DNA of 64,000 bases from Kribbella flavida DSM 17836 (lineage in GTDB: Bacteria > Actinomycetota > Actinomycetes > Propionibacteriales > Kribbellaceae): contig NC_013729.1 in assembly GCF_000024345.1 (NCBI RefSeq), forward strand, positions 4,464,001-4,528,000. Direction: 5' to 3'. The translations under genes and the position numbers were made by a program. The stretch's first letter is position 1; each line of letters starts with the position of its first letter. The notes under the pieces are model-generated. The model was not told where the DNA came from, searched no databases, and saw nothing but the letters and a program-made list of their open reading frames with translations. Below are positions 43,244 through 52,400 of this stretch, one piece after another.

Positions 43244-45820
43244 TCATGCACCGATCGCCAGGAACGCCGCCGCGGCGGCCGTCAGCGCGGGGTCACCCCG
43301 GCCGGCCCGCCGGGCTCGCAACATCGCCACCCCGAGTTCGTCGGCTTCCTCCAGGCCGGCATGCATCTCGACCATCAGCGGAACCGTCGCCTGATCGTTG
43401 ACCGGTACGACGCTGCACACGATGCCGACGCTGCCCAGTGACAACATGGCGGCCGCGAAGCCGAGCAGCTCACTGGTTCCGACCGGTGACATCACACCGG
43501 ACTCGCACGCCGACAGCACCAGCCGGCGCGGTGCCCGGTGCAGCCGCTGGAGATCGTGCACGGTGAGCGGCCCGTCGTCGACCTCCAGCGCGGAGAACAT
43601 CGGGCTGTCCTGGCGGAACCGGCCGTGGGCGGCGACATGCGCGATGCCCGCGCCGTCCAGCGCCGCGAGGCAGGCGTCCACCACAGCGGCGCCGTCCCGC
43701 AGTACGACGGCGTCAGGATCCCGCGCTGCCAGTACTTCGACCTCAGCGGCCCCGGACTTCAGGTCGGGGCCCAGAATCAGCACCCGCCGACCGGCTCCGC
43801 GAGGCGCCGACCTGCTCCGCAGCCACGCGGCCGCGGACGGAGTGACGGTCAACGGCACGTCGGCAAGGGCCGGGACCAGCCCCCAGGGCGCGGCGTGCAG
43901 CCGGCTGGTCGGCGAGATCACGAGCGGCCCGTCAGGGCAGGCACGCAGCGCCTCGCCGAGCACCGCCGTACCGAGCTGATCGCCGACCGGTTCCAGCGCC
44001 ACCGGCCGACCGCGCGCGGCCTGGCGGAGCGCGAAGCGGGCCAGGTCCACGGCCCGCTCGGCATCGTCCACGGTGCCGAGCTCGAAGCGGCGTACGATGC
44101 CGGCGGCAATTACCAGGGCCTGCAGCCGGCCGCCGGCCTCGACCAGCTCGATGAACGAACCGTCGCCGACCGCGGCCACCAGCCGATCCACGGCGAAGCG
44201 GTCCGGCGCGACCCGGCTGCCCGCCAGCCGGTGACCGGTACGCCGCACCTGCTGCTCGAGCTCGAGGCGGGCCCGCTCGAGGTCGCGGGTGGGCTCCCCC
44301 GCAGCGTGTGCCGCGGAGAGCCGACGATCGCTGGCGCGCAACGCGGCCAGTACATCGGCAGTCTCCCGCTCCCGAGCCGGCGCGACGGTCGGCTGTGGTT
44401 GGGTGTTGGCGCGCCATCGCTCGGCCCACCGCAACAGCGTCCGTGGGCTGGAGTGGACGGCGTGCCGCAGTCCGAGCGCCGCCAGCTCTTCGCCGTGGAT
44501 CGTTGCCAGCGCGCGCAGTTCGGAACTGCCCAGCGTGGTGCGGTACTCGTCAAGGGCGTCGAGCCCGCGCCGGCAGGCGGCGAGCACGCCCCGCGACTCG
44601 CCCCGAGCGTCCCGGTCGATCGCCCGGGCGAGCCAGCCCGAGGTGCTGACCAGTCCCGCTGGGTGATGCCGGTACGACGCGGCTGCGCCGAGCAGGGCGG
44701 AGGCGTTTCCCAGTCCGAGCTCGGTCGCGACCCGACCGGCCAGCAACCAAGCCAGTGACGCCTCCCGGGCGTGCTCGGCCTCCAGCCGGCGGGCGACTTC
44801 GGTGGCGGCGGCAACCAGTCCGCGGGTGATCCGTCCGGTCTGCTGCTGGGCCCGCAGCTCCACCAGTTCGGCCCGCAGTGCCCAGGCGTCGCGCCGCTGC
44901 CGCCGGAACAGTCCGCGGGCTTCGCGCGCCCGTACGAGCGCAGTGTCCGCGTGCCCACCGGCCAGCTCGACCGTTGCCAGCGTGAGCAGCAGTTCCGCCC
45001 GGCTGGTCTGCTGCAGCGGTGCCTGGTCGAGCGTGATGTCGGCCAGCTCGATCGCGTCCGACACCAGTCCAGCGGTCAGCAACGCCGCGCACCGGTCATC
45101 GGCCAGTTCGGCCGGGGAGACGCCACACTCGGCGTACCGCTGCGCTGCCTGGTCGTAGAGCGCGAGGGCCGTCGGCAGGTCGCCACGGCAGTAGGCGATG
45201 ACGCCGCGATTGTGCAGCGTCTGCACCGACTCCAGCCGCTGGTGCTCGCGGACGAAGATCGCTTCGGCCCGCGTCACCAGGTCTTCCGCGGTCGCGAGTC
45301 GGCCGCGGGCGAGCTCGGCGATACCGAGCAGGTTGAGGGTGCGCGCTTCCCAGACCGGATCGCCGGCCCGGCGTACTCCGGTCAGGGCGCGGTTCAGGTC
45401 GCGGGCGGCCTCGCGGTGCCGGGCCAAGATCACCGTCAGCACGTATCCGCGCCGCATCAGCACCTTCGCCCGGATCGCCGGGTCGCGGGCGCCGGCGATC
45501 GCCCGGCCGAGCTGGTCGAGACCGTCCGTGGTCCGCCCGGCCATCGTCAGCGCCGCGCCCAGGGTCGCGCGGACATCCGCCTCCCGGTCGGGATCAGTTG
45601 CCCGCGCCGCGTACCGCAGTGCCCTTCGGAGCTCCGGTACCGCGAGATCGGTGCGGCCGCGATCGCGCAGTACGAGGCCGCGCGCCTGACGGGCGACCGA
45701 CAGGGCCCAGGGGTCGGTGCAGCCGGCCATCACCCGGCCGGCCTCGGCCAGCGCGCGGTCCGGGCTGGAGACCGCGAGGCCGAGCAGCGAGGTGACGTCG
45801 TCGACGCGGTGCTCGGCCAT
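43244..45820 (-). CDS. TPR-repeat protein with C-terminal CHAT (caspase-like) protease domain
   Basis: The 858-residue protein starts at ATG 45820 (AAGGAG, 7 bases away). Residues about 5-480 are tetratricopeptide-type helical repeats (ARTLNLLGIAELARGRLATA, then LHNRGVIAYCRGDLPTALAL). Residues about 560-858 form a CHAT domain with the His-Cys dyad: His732 in HVAAHGRF and Cys772 in LSACESG. CHAT proteases are relatives of caspases and separase and often act in bacterial conflict or cell-death circuits. TPRs usually recognise an activating partner. Here the gene is divergent from a subtilisin-like protease gene and near an ECF sigma gene, suggesting a proteolytic signalling unit. Confidence 0.9.
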   Translation of the reverse strand: MAEHRVDDVTSLLGLAVSSPDRALAEAGRVMAGCTDPWALSVARQARGLVLRDRGRTDLAVPELRRALRYAARATDPDREADVRATLGAALTMAGRTTDGLDQLGRAIAGARDPAIRAKVLMRRGYVLTVILARHREAARDLNRALTGVRRAGDPVWEARTLNLLGIAELARGRLATAEDLVTRAEAIFVREHQRLESVQTLHNRGVIAYCRGDLPTALALYDQAAQRYAECGVSPAELADDRCAALLTAGLVSDAIELADITLDQAPLQQTSRAELLLTLATVELAGGHADTALVRAREARGLFRRQRRDAWALRAELVELRAQQQTGRITRGLVAAATEVARRLEAEHAREASLAWLLAGRVATELGLGNASALLGAAASYRHHPAGLVSTSGWLARAIDRDARGESRGVLAACRRGLDALDEYRTTLGSSELRALATIHGEELAALGLRHAVHSSPRTLLRWAERWRANTQPQPTVAPARERETADVLAALRASDRRLSAAHAAGEPTRDLERARLELEQQVRRTGHRLAGSRVAPDRFAVDRLVAAVGDGSFIELVEAGGRLQALVIAAGIVRRFELGTVDDAERAVDLARFALRQAARGRPVALEPVGDQLGTAVLGEALRACPDGPLVISPTSRLHAAPWGLVPALADVPLTVTPSAAAWLRSRSAPRGAGRRVLILGPDLKSGAAEVEVLAARDPDAVVLRDGAAVVDACLAALDGAGIAHVAAHGRFRQDSPMFSALEVDDGPLTVHDLQRLHRAPRRLVLSACESGVMSPVGTSELLGFAAAMLSLGSVGIVCSVVPVNDQATVPLMVEMHAGLEEADELGVAMLRARRAGRGDPALTAAAAAFLAIGA

Positions 45821-45902
45821 CCGCACGCTCCTTCCCTGGACGAAGCCACACCGCTACCTTGCTACACAGGGGATATCGCATTCTGGCGAATGAGGTGGTG
45901 CG

Positions 45903-47168
45903 ATGACAGCGACACCCGACGATTCTGCCAGTGCCGATGCCCGGCAACGGGTACGAGATCAGGTCGCGCTGATCCGGGCAGGAACCGAGGTCGCGGCGGA
46001 CACCGAGGACGATGCCGACTTCAACTATCTCCACGACCCCGACCACCTGCTGGTCCGGGAGGACCTGCTGCCCGAGCTGCGGGCTGCACTGCAACGCAGG
46101 CAGGACGTCTTCGACGGAGAGGGTGACACCGTCGGCTCCCCGATCGCCGGGCTGAGCCGCTATCTGCTGCCGAACCGGCGCGACGCCCAGGGCCGCAGTG
46201 TCGTCGACGCGCTGGCCGTGCTGGACGAGGAACTCGGGGAGGGACGGGTCACCCCCGACCACTTCCTCCACGTCACTGTGGCCGGCACCTGCTGTCCGGC
46301 CACCGAGCCGGCCGAGACCGGCCTCACCGAGCCGTGGCCACCGCGCAGTACCGACGCCACCGCCGGGTCCGGCATCCGGGTCACCGTGGTCGACACCGGC
46401 CTGCATCATCCCGCGACCACGAAACCCGCGACGCCCTGGCTGGCCCAGGTGAGCGGCGAGGCGGAAGAAACCGGGCAGGCACGTCCGGAACTGCTCGAGT
46501 ACGAAGGGCACGGCACCTTCGTCGCCGGCGTCGTCCGGTGCCGGGCGCCGGCTGCCGCGGTTCACGTCGAGCGTTTCAGCGTGATGGCCGGGGGCGCGAT
46601 CCGGGAGTCCGACCTGATCGTCCAGCTCGCCCAGACGCTGGCGGAGCCGCCACACCTGATCAACCTGTCGGCCGGCTGCCGGTCGCGCAACAATCTGCCG
46701 CTGTTGTCGTTCGAGGTGCTGTGGGACTCGCTGCTCGGGCAGTTGCCGAACACCGTGCTGGTCGCCGCCGCCGGCAACGACGGTTCCTCGATCCCGTTCT
46801 GGCCCGCCGCCTTCGGCTGGGCGGTCGGCGTCGGCTCGCTCGACCGCAACGGCGACGTCTCGAGCTTCTCCAACCACGGCGTGTCCGCCGACGTCTTCGC
46901 GCTCGGCCGCAACCACGTCAACGCGTTCCCCGACGGGTCGTACACCTGCCGGGAAGCCCCCGACACCGGCGACCCCCGGGTGTTCGGTACCGGGCTGGCC
47001 AGATGGAGCGGCACGTCGTTCGCGGCGCCGTTGGTCACCGGCCTGATCGCCGCCCGGATGTACGCCGACGCCCCCGACACCCGGGCCGCCCGCGACGCCG
47101 TACTGCAGTCCGCGAAGACCTACCAGGACCCGCGGCTCGGGCCGGTCCAGGTGCTGCCCAACCCCTGA
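45903..47168 (+). CDS. Subtilisin-like serine protease (S8 family), no signal peptide
   Basis: The 421-residue protein carries the S8 triad: Asp164 (VVDTG), His203 (GHGTFVAG) and Ser372 (SGTSFAAP), with Asn in AAAGNDG as the oxyanion residue. There is no signal peptide. The N-terminal about 155 residues are acidic and unlike a classical inhibitor propeptide. It is therefore probably cytoplasmic. GAGGTGG precedes the ATG. It is divergent from the CHAT gene with 82 bases between them, which fits shared control. Cytoplasmic S8 proteases next to CHAT proteins suggest a cascade in which one processes the other. That is inference. Confidence 0.9.
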   Translation: MTATPDDSASADARQRVRDQVALIRAGTEVAADTEDDADFNYLHDPDHLLVREDLLPELRAALQRRQDVFDGEGDTVGSPIAGLSRYLLPNRRDAQGRSVVDALAVLDEELGEGRVTPDHFLHVTVAGTCCPATEPAETGLTEPWPPRSTDATAGSGIRVTVVDTGLHHPATTKPATPWLAQVSGEAEETGQARPELLEYEGHGTFVAGVVRCRAPAAAVHVERFSVMAGGAIRESDLIVQLAQTLAEPPHLINLSAGCRSRNNLPLLSFEVLWDSLLGQLPNTVLVAAAGNDGSSIPFWPAAFGWAVGVGSLDRNGDVSSFSNHGVSADVFALGRNHVNAFPDGSYTCREAPDTGDPRVFGTGLARWSGTSFAAPLVTGLIAARMYADAPDTRAARDAVLQSAKTYQDPRLGPVQVLPNP

Positions 47169-47180
47169 CCTTCGCTCAAC

Positions 47181-47624
47181 TCAGAGCACCACCCACTCGG
47201 TACGCCGGTTCGCGCCGTCCAACTCGACCACGAACCGCACCGGACCACGTCCACGCCAGTCGATCGTGAACAGGCCGGAGGTGTCGGCGACCGCGGCCAC
47301 CGGCTGCTGCTCCCCCGGCCCCTCAATCGTGACCCGGCACTCCCGCGGTGGCAGCACCTGCCCCACGATCCGCCGGTCGTCGGCCTCCAGCTCCAGCGAC
47401 ACCCCGCCGCCGCTGAACGACAGCACCCGCCGATCCCCCTCGCCGCGGACAGCCGCACCGGCGAGCTCGCCCTCCTGCACCAGCATCAGCAGGTCCCGGT
47501 CGACGCTGCGCCAGGCGAACGCCGCCTGCGCGGCGTCCCGCCAGCGCTGCGGTACGTCGCCGGCGCCGCGCAGGCTGTCGCCCAGCTCTTCCATCAGCGT
47601 GTCGTCGTCATCCGAGCGCGACAT
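47181..47624 (-). CDS. Unknown 147-residue beta-rich protein coupled to an ECF sigma factor
   Basis: The acidic N-terminus (MSRSDDDDTLMEELGDSLRG) is followed by a helix containing WRDAAQAAFAWRSVDRDLL and then about 100 residues of predicted beta structure ending in TEWVVL. The first 17 bases overlap the end of the sigma gene, so it is translated from the same message and may regulate the sigma factor. No anti-sigma zinc motif or membrane helix is visible. The WRDAAQAAF-W segment recurs, in my recollection, in small proteins beside such sigma genes, but I cannot name the family. Confidence 0.7.
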   Translation of the reverse strand: MSRSDDDDTLMEELGDSLRGAGDVPQRWRDAAQAAFAWRSVDRDLLMLVQEGELAGAAVRGEGDRRVLSFSGGGVSLELEADDRRIVGQVLPPRECRVTIEGPGEQQPVAAVADTSGLFTIDWRGRGPVRFVVELDGANRRTEWVVL

Positions 47625-48216
47625 CGCGACCGCCTCCTGTCCTGGTCCCGGCCGGCTCGGCGGCGTGGTTGCGCACCCAAGTGGTCTCGCGGAGCTGCGC
47701 CAGGGCCCGAGCCCTGGTCGGCCCGATACTTCCGACCGGCATGTCGAGCCGACGGCTGATCTCCTCGTACGGGATCGGCGGATCGGCCAGCAGCAGCATC
47801 AGCAGCCCGCGCCGGCTCTCGGACAGCTCGCGCAGCCCAGCCCGCAGCGCGGCTCGCCGTTCCTCCTCGACCAGCGCCGCGTCGAGCTCGGGATCGTCGG
47901 CCGTCTCCAGACCAGGACCCAGCGGATCGGTCGGGAGGGCCCGGCCGCGCAGCCGGATCACCCGCAACGCCTCGTGTCTCGCGGTGGTCGCGAGCCAGCC
48001 GGGCAGCGCGCGAGGCTCCCGCAGTTCGTTCAGGTGCTCGACGAGTTGCAGCCAAACGGTCTGGTTGACGTCGTCGGCGTCGGCCGCCGACAGGCGAAAC
48101 CTGCCGATCACCCGGCGAACCAGCGGAAGGTAGAGCTCGACCAGGGCGTTCCAGCAGCTCTGGTCCCCGCCCCGCGCCCCCGCCACGAGCTCGTCAACCG
48201 GTACAGACGATCCCAT
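47608..48216 (-). CDS. ECF-like RNA polymerase sigma factor
   Basis: The 202-residue protein starts at ATG 48216 behind GAGGAGG. Region 2 reads ARGGDQSCWNALVELYLPLV with ADDVNQTVWLQLVEHL. Region 4 reads GLRELSESRRGLLMLLLADP with ISRRLDMPVGSIGPTRARAL. The IG-P-TRARALA form of the last helix is a variant seen in CHAT/protease-linked sigma factors of actinomycetes. It is followed in the same message by the unknown 147-residue gene, and its terminus faces the S8 protease gene. It may switch on the protease module under stress. Confidence 0.9.
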   Translation of the reverse strand: MGSSVPVDELVAGARGGDQSCWNALVELYLPLVRRVIGRFRLSAADADDVNQTVWLQLVEHLNELREPRALPGWLATTARHEALRVIRLRGRALPTDPLGPGLETADDPELDAALVEEERRAALRAGLRELSESRRGLLMLLLADPPIPYEEISRRLDMPVGSIGPTRARALAQLRETTWVRNHAAEPAGTRTGGGRDVALG

Positions 48217-48590
48217 CGCACCTCCTCGACGCCCCAGAGGGGCCCCCTCCAGGACAGCCACCTCGTCAGAGCGGAGCCCGAAACCACGCCTCAGATACAA
48301 CGCACCCTCAGTCGACACCACGGCCGGACCCACCACAAGGGGTTCCGGACTGTTGCGCGCTGCAAGCGGGTGCTGGACGATCCGTCTGTGGCGGTGGCCC
48401 GCCGCGGCATGTTCCCGGACGGCCCTTCACCGCTCGGGGGCCTTGCATGAAGCCGCAATGGTGGCGCATCCGCCGAGGTGCGATCAGGCCCGGGTAGAGA
48501 GCGTGTACGCCGAAGCCGGCATCAGGCCGCTGATCGTCCCTCGCCACCCGCGCCCTCGAACTCAGCCCGGAGAGATCGCCCGAACCACTG
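48217..48590. other. No gene recognised
   Basis: Upstream region of the sigma gene (minus strand) and decayed DNA before the chimeric remnant. The frames present are arginine-rich shadows with no conserved motif. Confidence 0.5.
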
Positions 48591-49070
48591 GTGGTCGCCG
48601 CGGCGTTCATGGCCCCCGCCGGGCTGGCTTTGATCACCAGCAGCTTCCCAGAGGGCCCACAACGGAACAAGGCGCTGGGAGTGTACGCCGGCACCGCCGC
48701 CGGTGGTTTCTCCCTCGGTCATCGCCGCGTCCGCGCGCTGGAACGTTCGGGCGTGATCGGCGTCTACCGTGCCCACCTCGACGCCCACGCCCTCGGCCTG
48801 ACCTTCGAGGCCCTCGTCTTCGTCACGATGCGCGCTGCCGACCGCGACACGATCGAGGCATTCGGGCAAACGGTCGCCACCGTTCCCAACGTGCTGGAGG
48901 CTCAACGCCTCTTCGGCGACCCCGACTACCTGTTGCGCGTGATCACCCGCGACCTGCCCGACTTCCAAAAGCTGTACGACGAACGCCTCGCCACCCTCCC
49001 CGGAGTCCAGCGCCTCAGCTCCACCCTCGTCATGAAGAGCGTGGTCGAGAACCGCCCCCTGCCGCTGTGA
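48591..49070 (+). pseudogene. Chimeric remnant: MFS transporter fragment joined in frame to Lrp/AsnC C-terminal half
   Basis: Residues 1-42 (AAAFMAPAGLALITSSFPEG and RNKALGVYAGTAAGGFS) match the helix-4/5 region of DHA2-type major-facilitator drug exporters. From HRRVRALERSGVIGVYRAHL onward the sequence is an Lrp/AsnC regulator from the end of its helix-turn-helix through the ligand-binding domain (FEALVFVTMRAADRDTIEAF, ending NRPLPL). The join near base 48718 keeps the frame. Neither half has its N-terminus. An ancestral deletion between a divergent exporter and regulator pair would explain it. It is unlikely to be functional in DNA binding. Confidence 0.75.
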
Positions 49071-49434
49071 CAGTGCGAAGGTCGAGAAGCTCGCCTAGAG
49101 CAACATGAGGCGCTGGGACTCGTGCCGCTGGCGTCCGCAGGCTCGGTCGGCGGTGCGTTGCTCGCGCACTCGGTCATTTCCTCACGGCAGCGATCGGCAG
49201 AGACACGTCGAACGATCAACCCCGACTGTCCAGGCGGGTGCAGACACCTCCGGGACCGACAAGCTACGGAGGCGGTGGCGGCGGCGACCACAGCGGTAGC
49301 CGCATCACCGTCCCCGCAGTTCGCTATGCGCTTAGATCTGGGTGGAAAGGCTCTATCGCCGGGACCGGCCCGGGGCTAGGGTGCGGCTCATCTTCGGGGA
49401 CATCCGCCATTCCGTCCGCCAAGGGAGTCGCTCC
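49071..49434. other. Intergenic stretch before the GH123-like gene
   Basis: No gene recognised. It should hold the promoter of the large secreted enzyme. The sequence GGGGCTAGGGTGCGGC near 49372 precedes the AAGGGAG ribosome binding site but shows no clear -10/-35 pair. Confidence 0.45.
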
Positions 49435-52400
49435 GTGAAGCGAGCCGTCCGCGTCCTTCTCGCCCTCGTTCTTCTCGTCACCGGCGTCGGCCTGTGTGCC
49501 GTCCAGGCCCAAGCGGCCACCAACCTGGTGCGCAACGCCGGGTTCGAGCTCGACACCCAGTTCTGGGCAGCCCGCAACGCCGCCGTCGTCAGCGACGACG
49601 TCTACTCCGGCACGAAGACGGGCAAGCTGCTGCCCGGCGCGGAGGGCGCGTTCGAGCAGCGCATCGACGGATTGTCGCCGAACACCCGGTACACGGTCAG
49701 TGGTGTCGCCAAGACCGACACACACGAGTGGTATCTCGGGGTGAAACACCACGGCGCGGCGGAGGCGAACAAGAAGGTCACTGCCACCCGGTACACCCGC
49801 GAGACGCTGGCGTTCACCACCGGACCGGACAGTCGATCGGCCACCATCTACATCTGGAAGCCGGCCACCGCGAACACCGTCCACGCCGACGACGTGCAGG
49901 TGTTCCCCACCGCCGCGTTGCCGGGTGACGTACTGATCAACGGCGGCTTCGAGTGGGGAGCCCAGCAGTGGGCCGTGGTGAACGGCTCGGTGGTCGCCGA
50001 CAACGTCCGGACGGGTGTCGGCGCCGCCAAGCTGACCGGTAGCGCCGGAGGATTCGAGCAGACCGTCCCGGTGTCCGCGAACACCTCCTACACCTTCTCG
50101 GGTTTCGCGAAGGTCGACGGCCAGGAGGTGCGGATCGGCGTCAAGGGATACGGCGGGGCCGAGACCAACGTCCCGGTGCGGACCACGACCTACAGCCAGG
50201 GCACGGTGACCTTCACCACCGGTCCGACGGCCACCTCGGCGGTGGTGTACCTGTTCAAGCCGACCAGCGGCAACACCGCGTACGGTGACGACTTCAGCCT
50301 GGTGCCGACCCCGGCGGGAACCCCGCAGTTGTGGACCGAGAACTCGCTGACCAGTGTGTTCAAGGACAGCCAGCGCACCGACACCTCCGGGACCGAGGTA
50401 CGTCTTGTCGCCGCTCGCAACGAGTACGAGTTCGGCCAGGTCGTACTCCGGTCGACCGGGGCGTTCGACATCACCGGGGTGAGTCTGCCGGAGCTGACCA
50501 GCGGGGTGAACAAGATCGGCCCCGAGAACCTGCGCTACAAGTTCGTCGACTACATCCATCTGAAGAAGAACTCCGCGCTCAGCCCCGAAGAGTTCAACGA
50601 GATTCCGGTCCGGGCCGCTCCCGCCGACTTTCCCGAGTACCTTCGCAACGACAAGACCCGGAGCGTCCCCGGCAATACCTCACAGTCCATCGCCGTCACG
50701 GCGTACATCCCGAAGGAGACCGTGGCGGGGGTCTACTCCGCGACGATCACCGTGACCACCACAGCCGGCGTCCGGACGGTCCCGCTGCGCGTTGAGGTGG
50801 CGAACGTGACCATCCCCGACTCCGCCCAGGGTGCGCTGAGTTATGCGAACTACACCACCTTGTTCGGCTTCGAGGGCACCGTCGACCAGACGCCGATGTT
50901 CTACCCCGGGGTGCAGACCAAGTACAGCGCCGAGTGGTGGGCCCTGATGCGCAAGTTCGCGGCCGACATGCGCGAGCACCGGATGAACACCCATTACATC
51001 CCGACGGTCGACCTGCTCACCGACGGCGGCACCACGGTGAACGCCGACGGCACGATCAACTTCAACTGGTCGAAGTTCGACGCGGTGATCCAAATGCTCA
51101 TCGATGAGAGGGCGGTGAAGCGCCTGCTCGGGGACAACTTCCTGCTGAAGCCGACCTACGACACCTTCGGCATCTGGGGGCTGCGGCGGGTGAACGGCGC
51201 CACGGTCGAGCAGATCCTTCCTTACGACAGTGCCGAGGCGCAGAACTTCGCCCGGCAGTATCTCTCCGCCCTCAAGACCCATCTGGTGGCCAAGGGCTGG
51301 TTCACGCAGTGGTACCAGTCGGTCGGCGACGAGCCGGGATCGCCGGCGCATGCCGAGACCTGGCGCCGCGCTGTCGACGAGTTGATCAAGGTGCATGCGC
51401 CGGGCATGAAAACCTCGACGCCGTATATCGGCCCGCCCTCCACCTGGGGTGCCACCTTCGAGGGACGGCTGAACGTCCATGTCCCGCTCCTGTCGACCCA
51501 CGAGAGCGCGAAGGACTACTTCCGGGGCCGGCAGGCGCTGGGAGACGAAGTCTGGACCTACGTCTGCAACCGCCCGCTCGGCGCGTTCTACAACCGGTTG
51601 ATCGATCAGCCCCTGAGCGCACCGCGCTTCATGAACTGGTCCAACTTCGCCAACGGGGTGACCGGTACCCTGCACTGGGCCTACAGCAACTGGAAAGAAG
51701 ACCCGACGATCAACGCGACACCGGGAGACACAGCGATCGTCTACCCGGATCCGGTGAACAACGATGTGACCAGCACCTTGCGCCACGACGCCATGCGGGA
51801 CGGCATCGAGGAGTACGAACTCCTCAAGATTCTCTCGACCCGGGACGCGGCGGCGGCCAAGCGCCTGGCAACGGCAACCGCTCCGACCGCGACCTACCCG
51901 GCGCTTGACCGCGACTACCTGCAGGGCAAGCACAACCAGCTGGTCCGGTTGGCCGCCGGGAGCTCGGCGACGGACCCGGTCGTCGCAGAAGGTGACCTGA
52001 TCCAGGCGGAGAACTTCAGTGAACACACCGGGGTCTGCCGCCACACCACTGCCGACATCGATGGTGGCATGAACGTCTGCGGCACCCACAACGGCAAGCA
52101 CCTCAGCTACGACCAGGTGGACTTCGGTGCCGGAGGCACCGCAAGGTTCGACGTCCGGATGGCGTCTGGGGTGAGCGGTGCGGTGGTCACTGTCCGGGCC
52201 GGCAGCCGGATCCTCACCCAGGTCACCGTGCCCAACACCGGCAGTTGGCAGACCTACCAGACGGTGCGAGTGCCGGTGGTCCTGCCGGCGGGCATCCACA
52301 AGGTGCAACTCGACTTCACCGGATCCAGCACCCTCTCGCTGGTCCACCTGAACTGGCTCAAGTTCACCCCGCTCGCCGGCAACCTCGCTCGCGACGCGGC

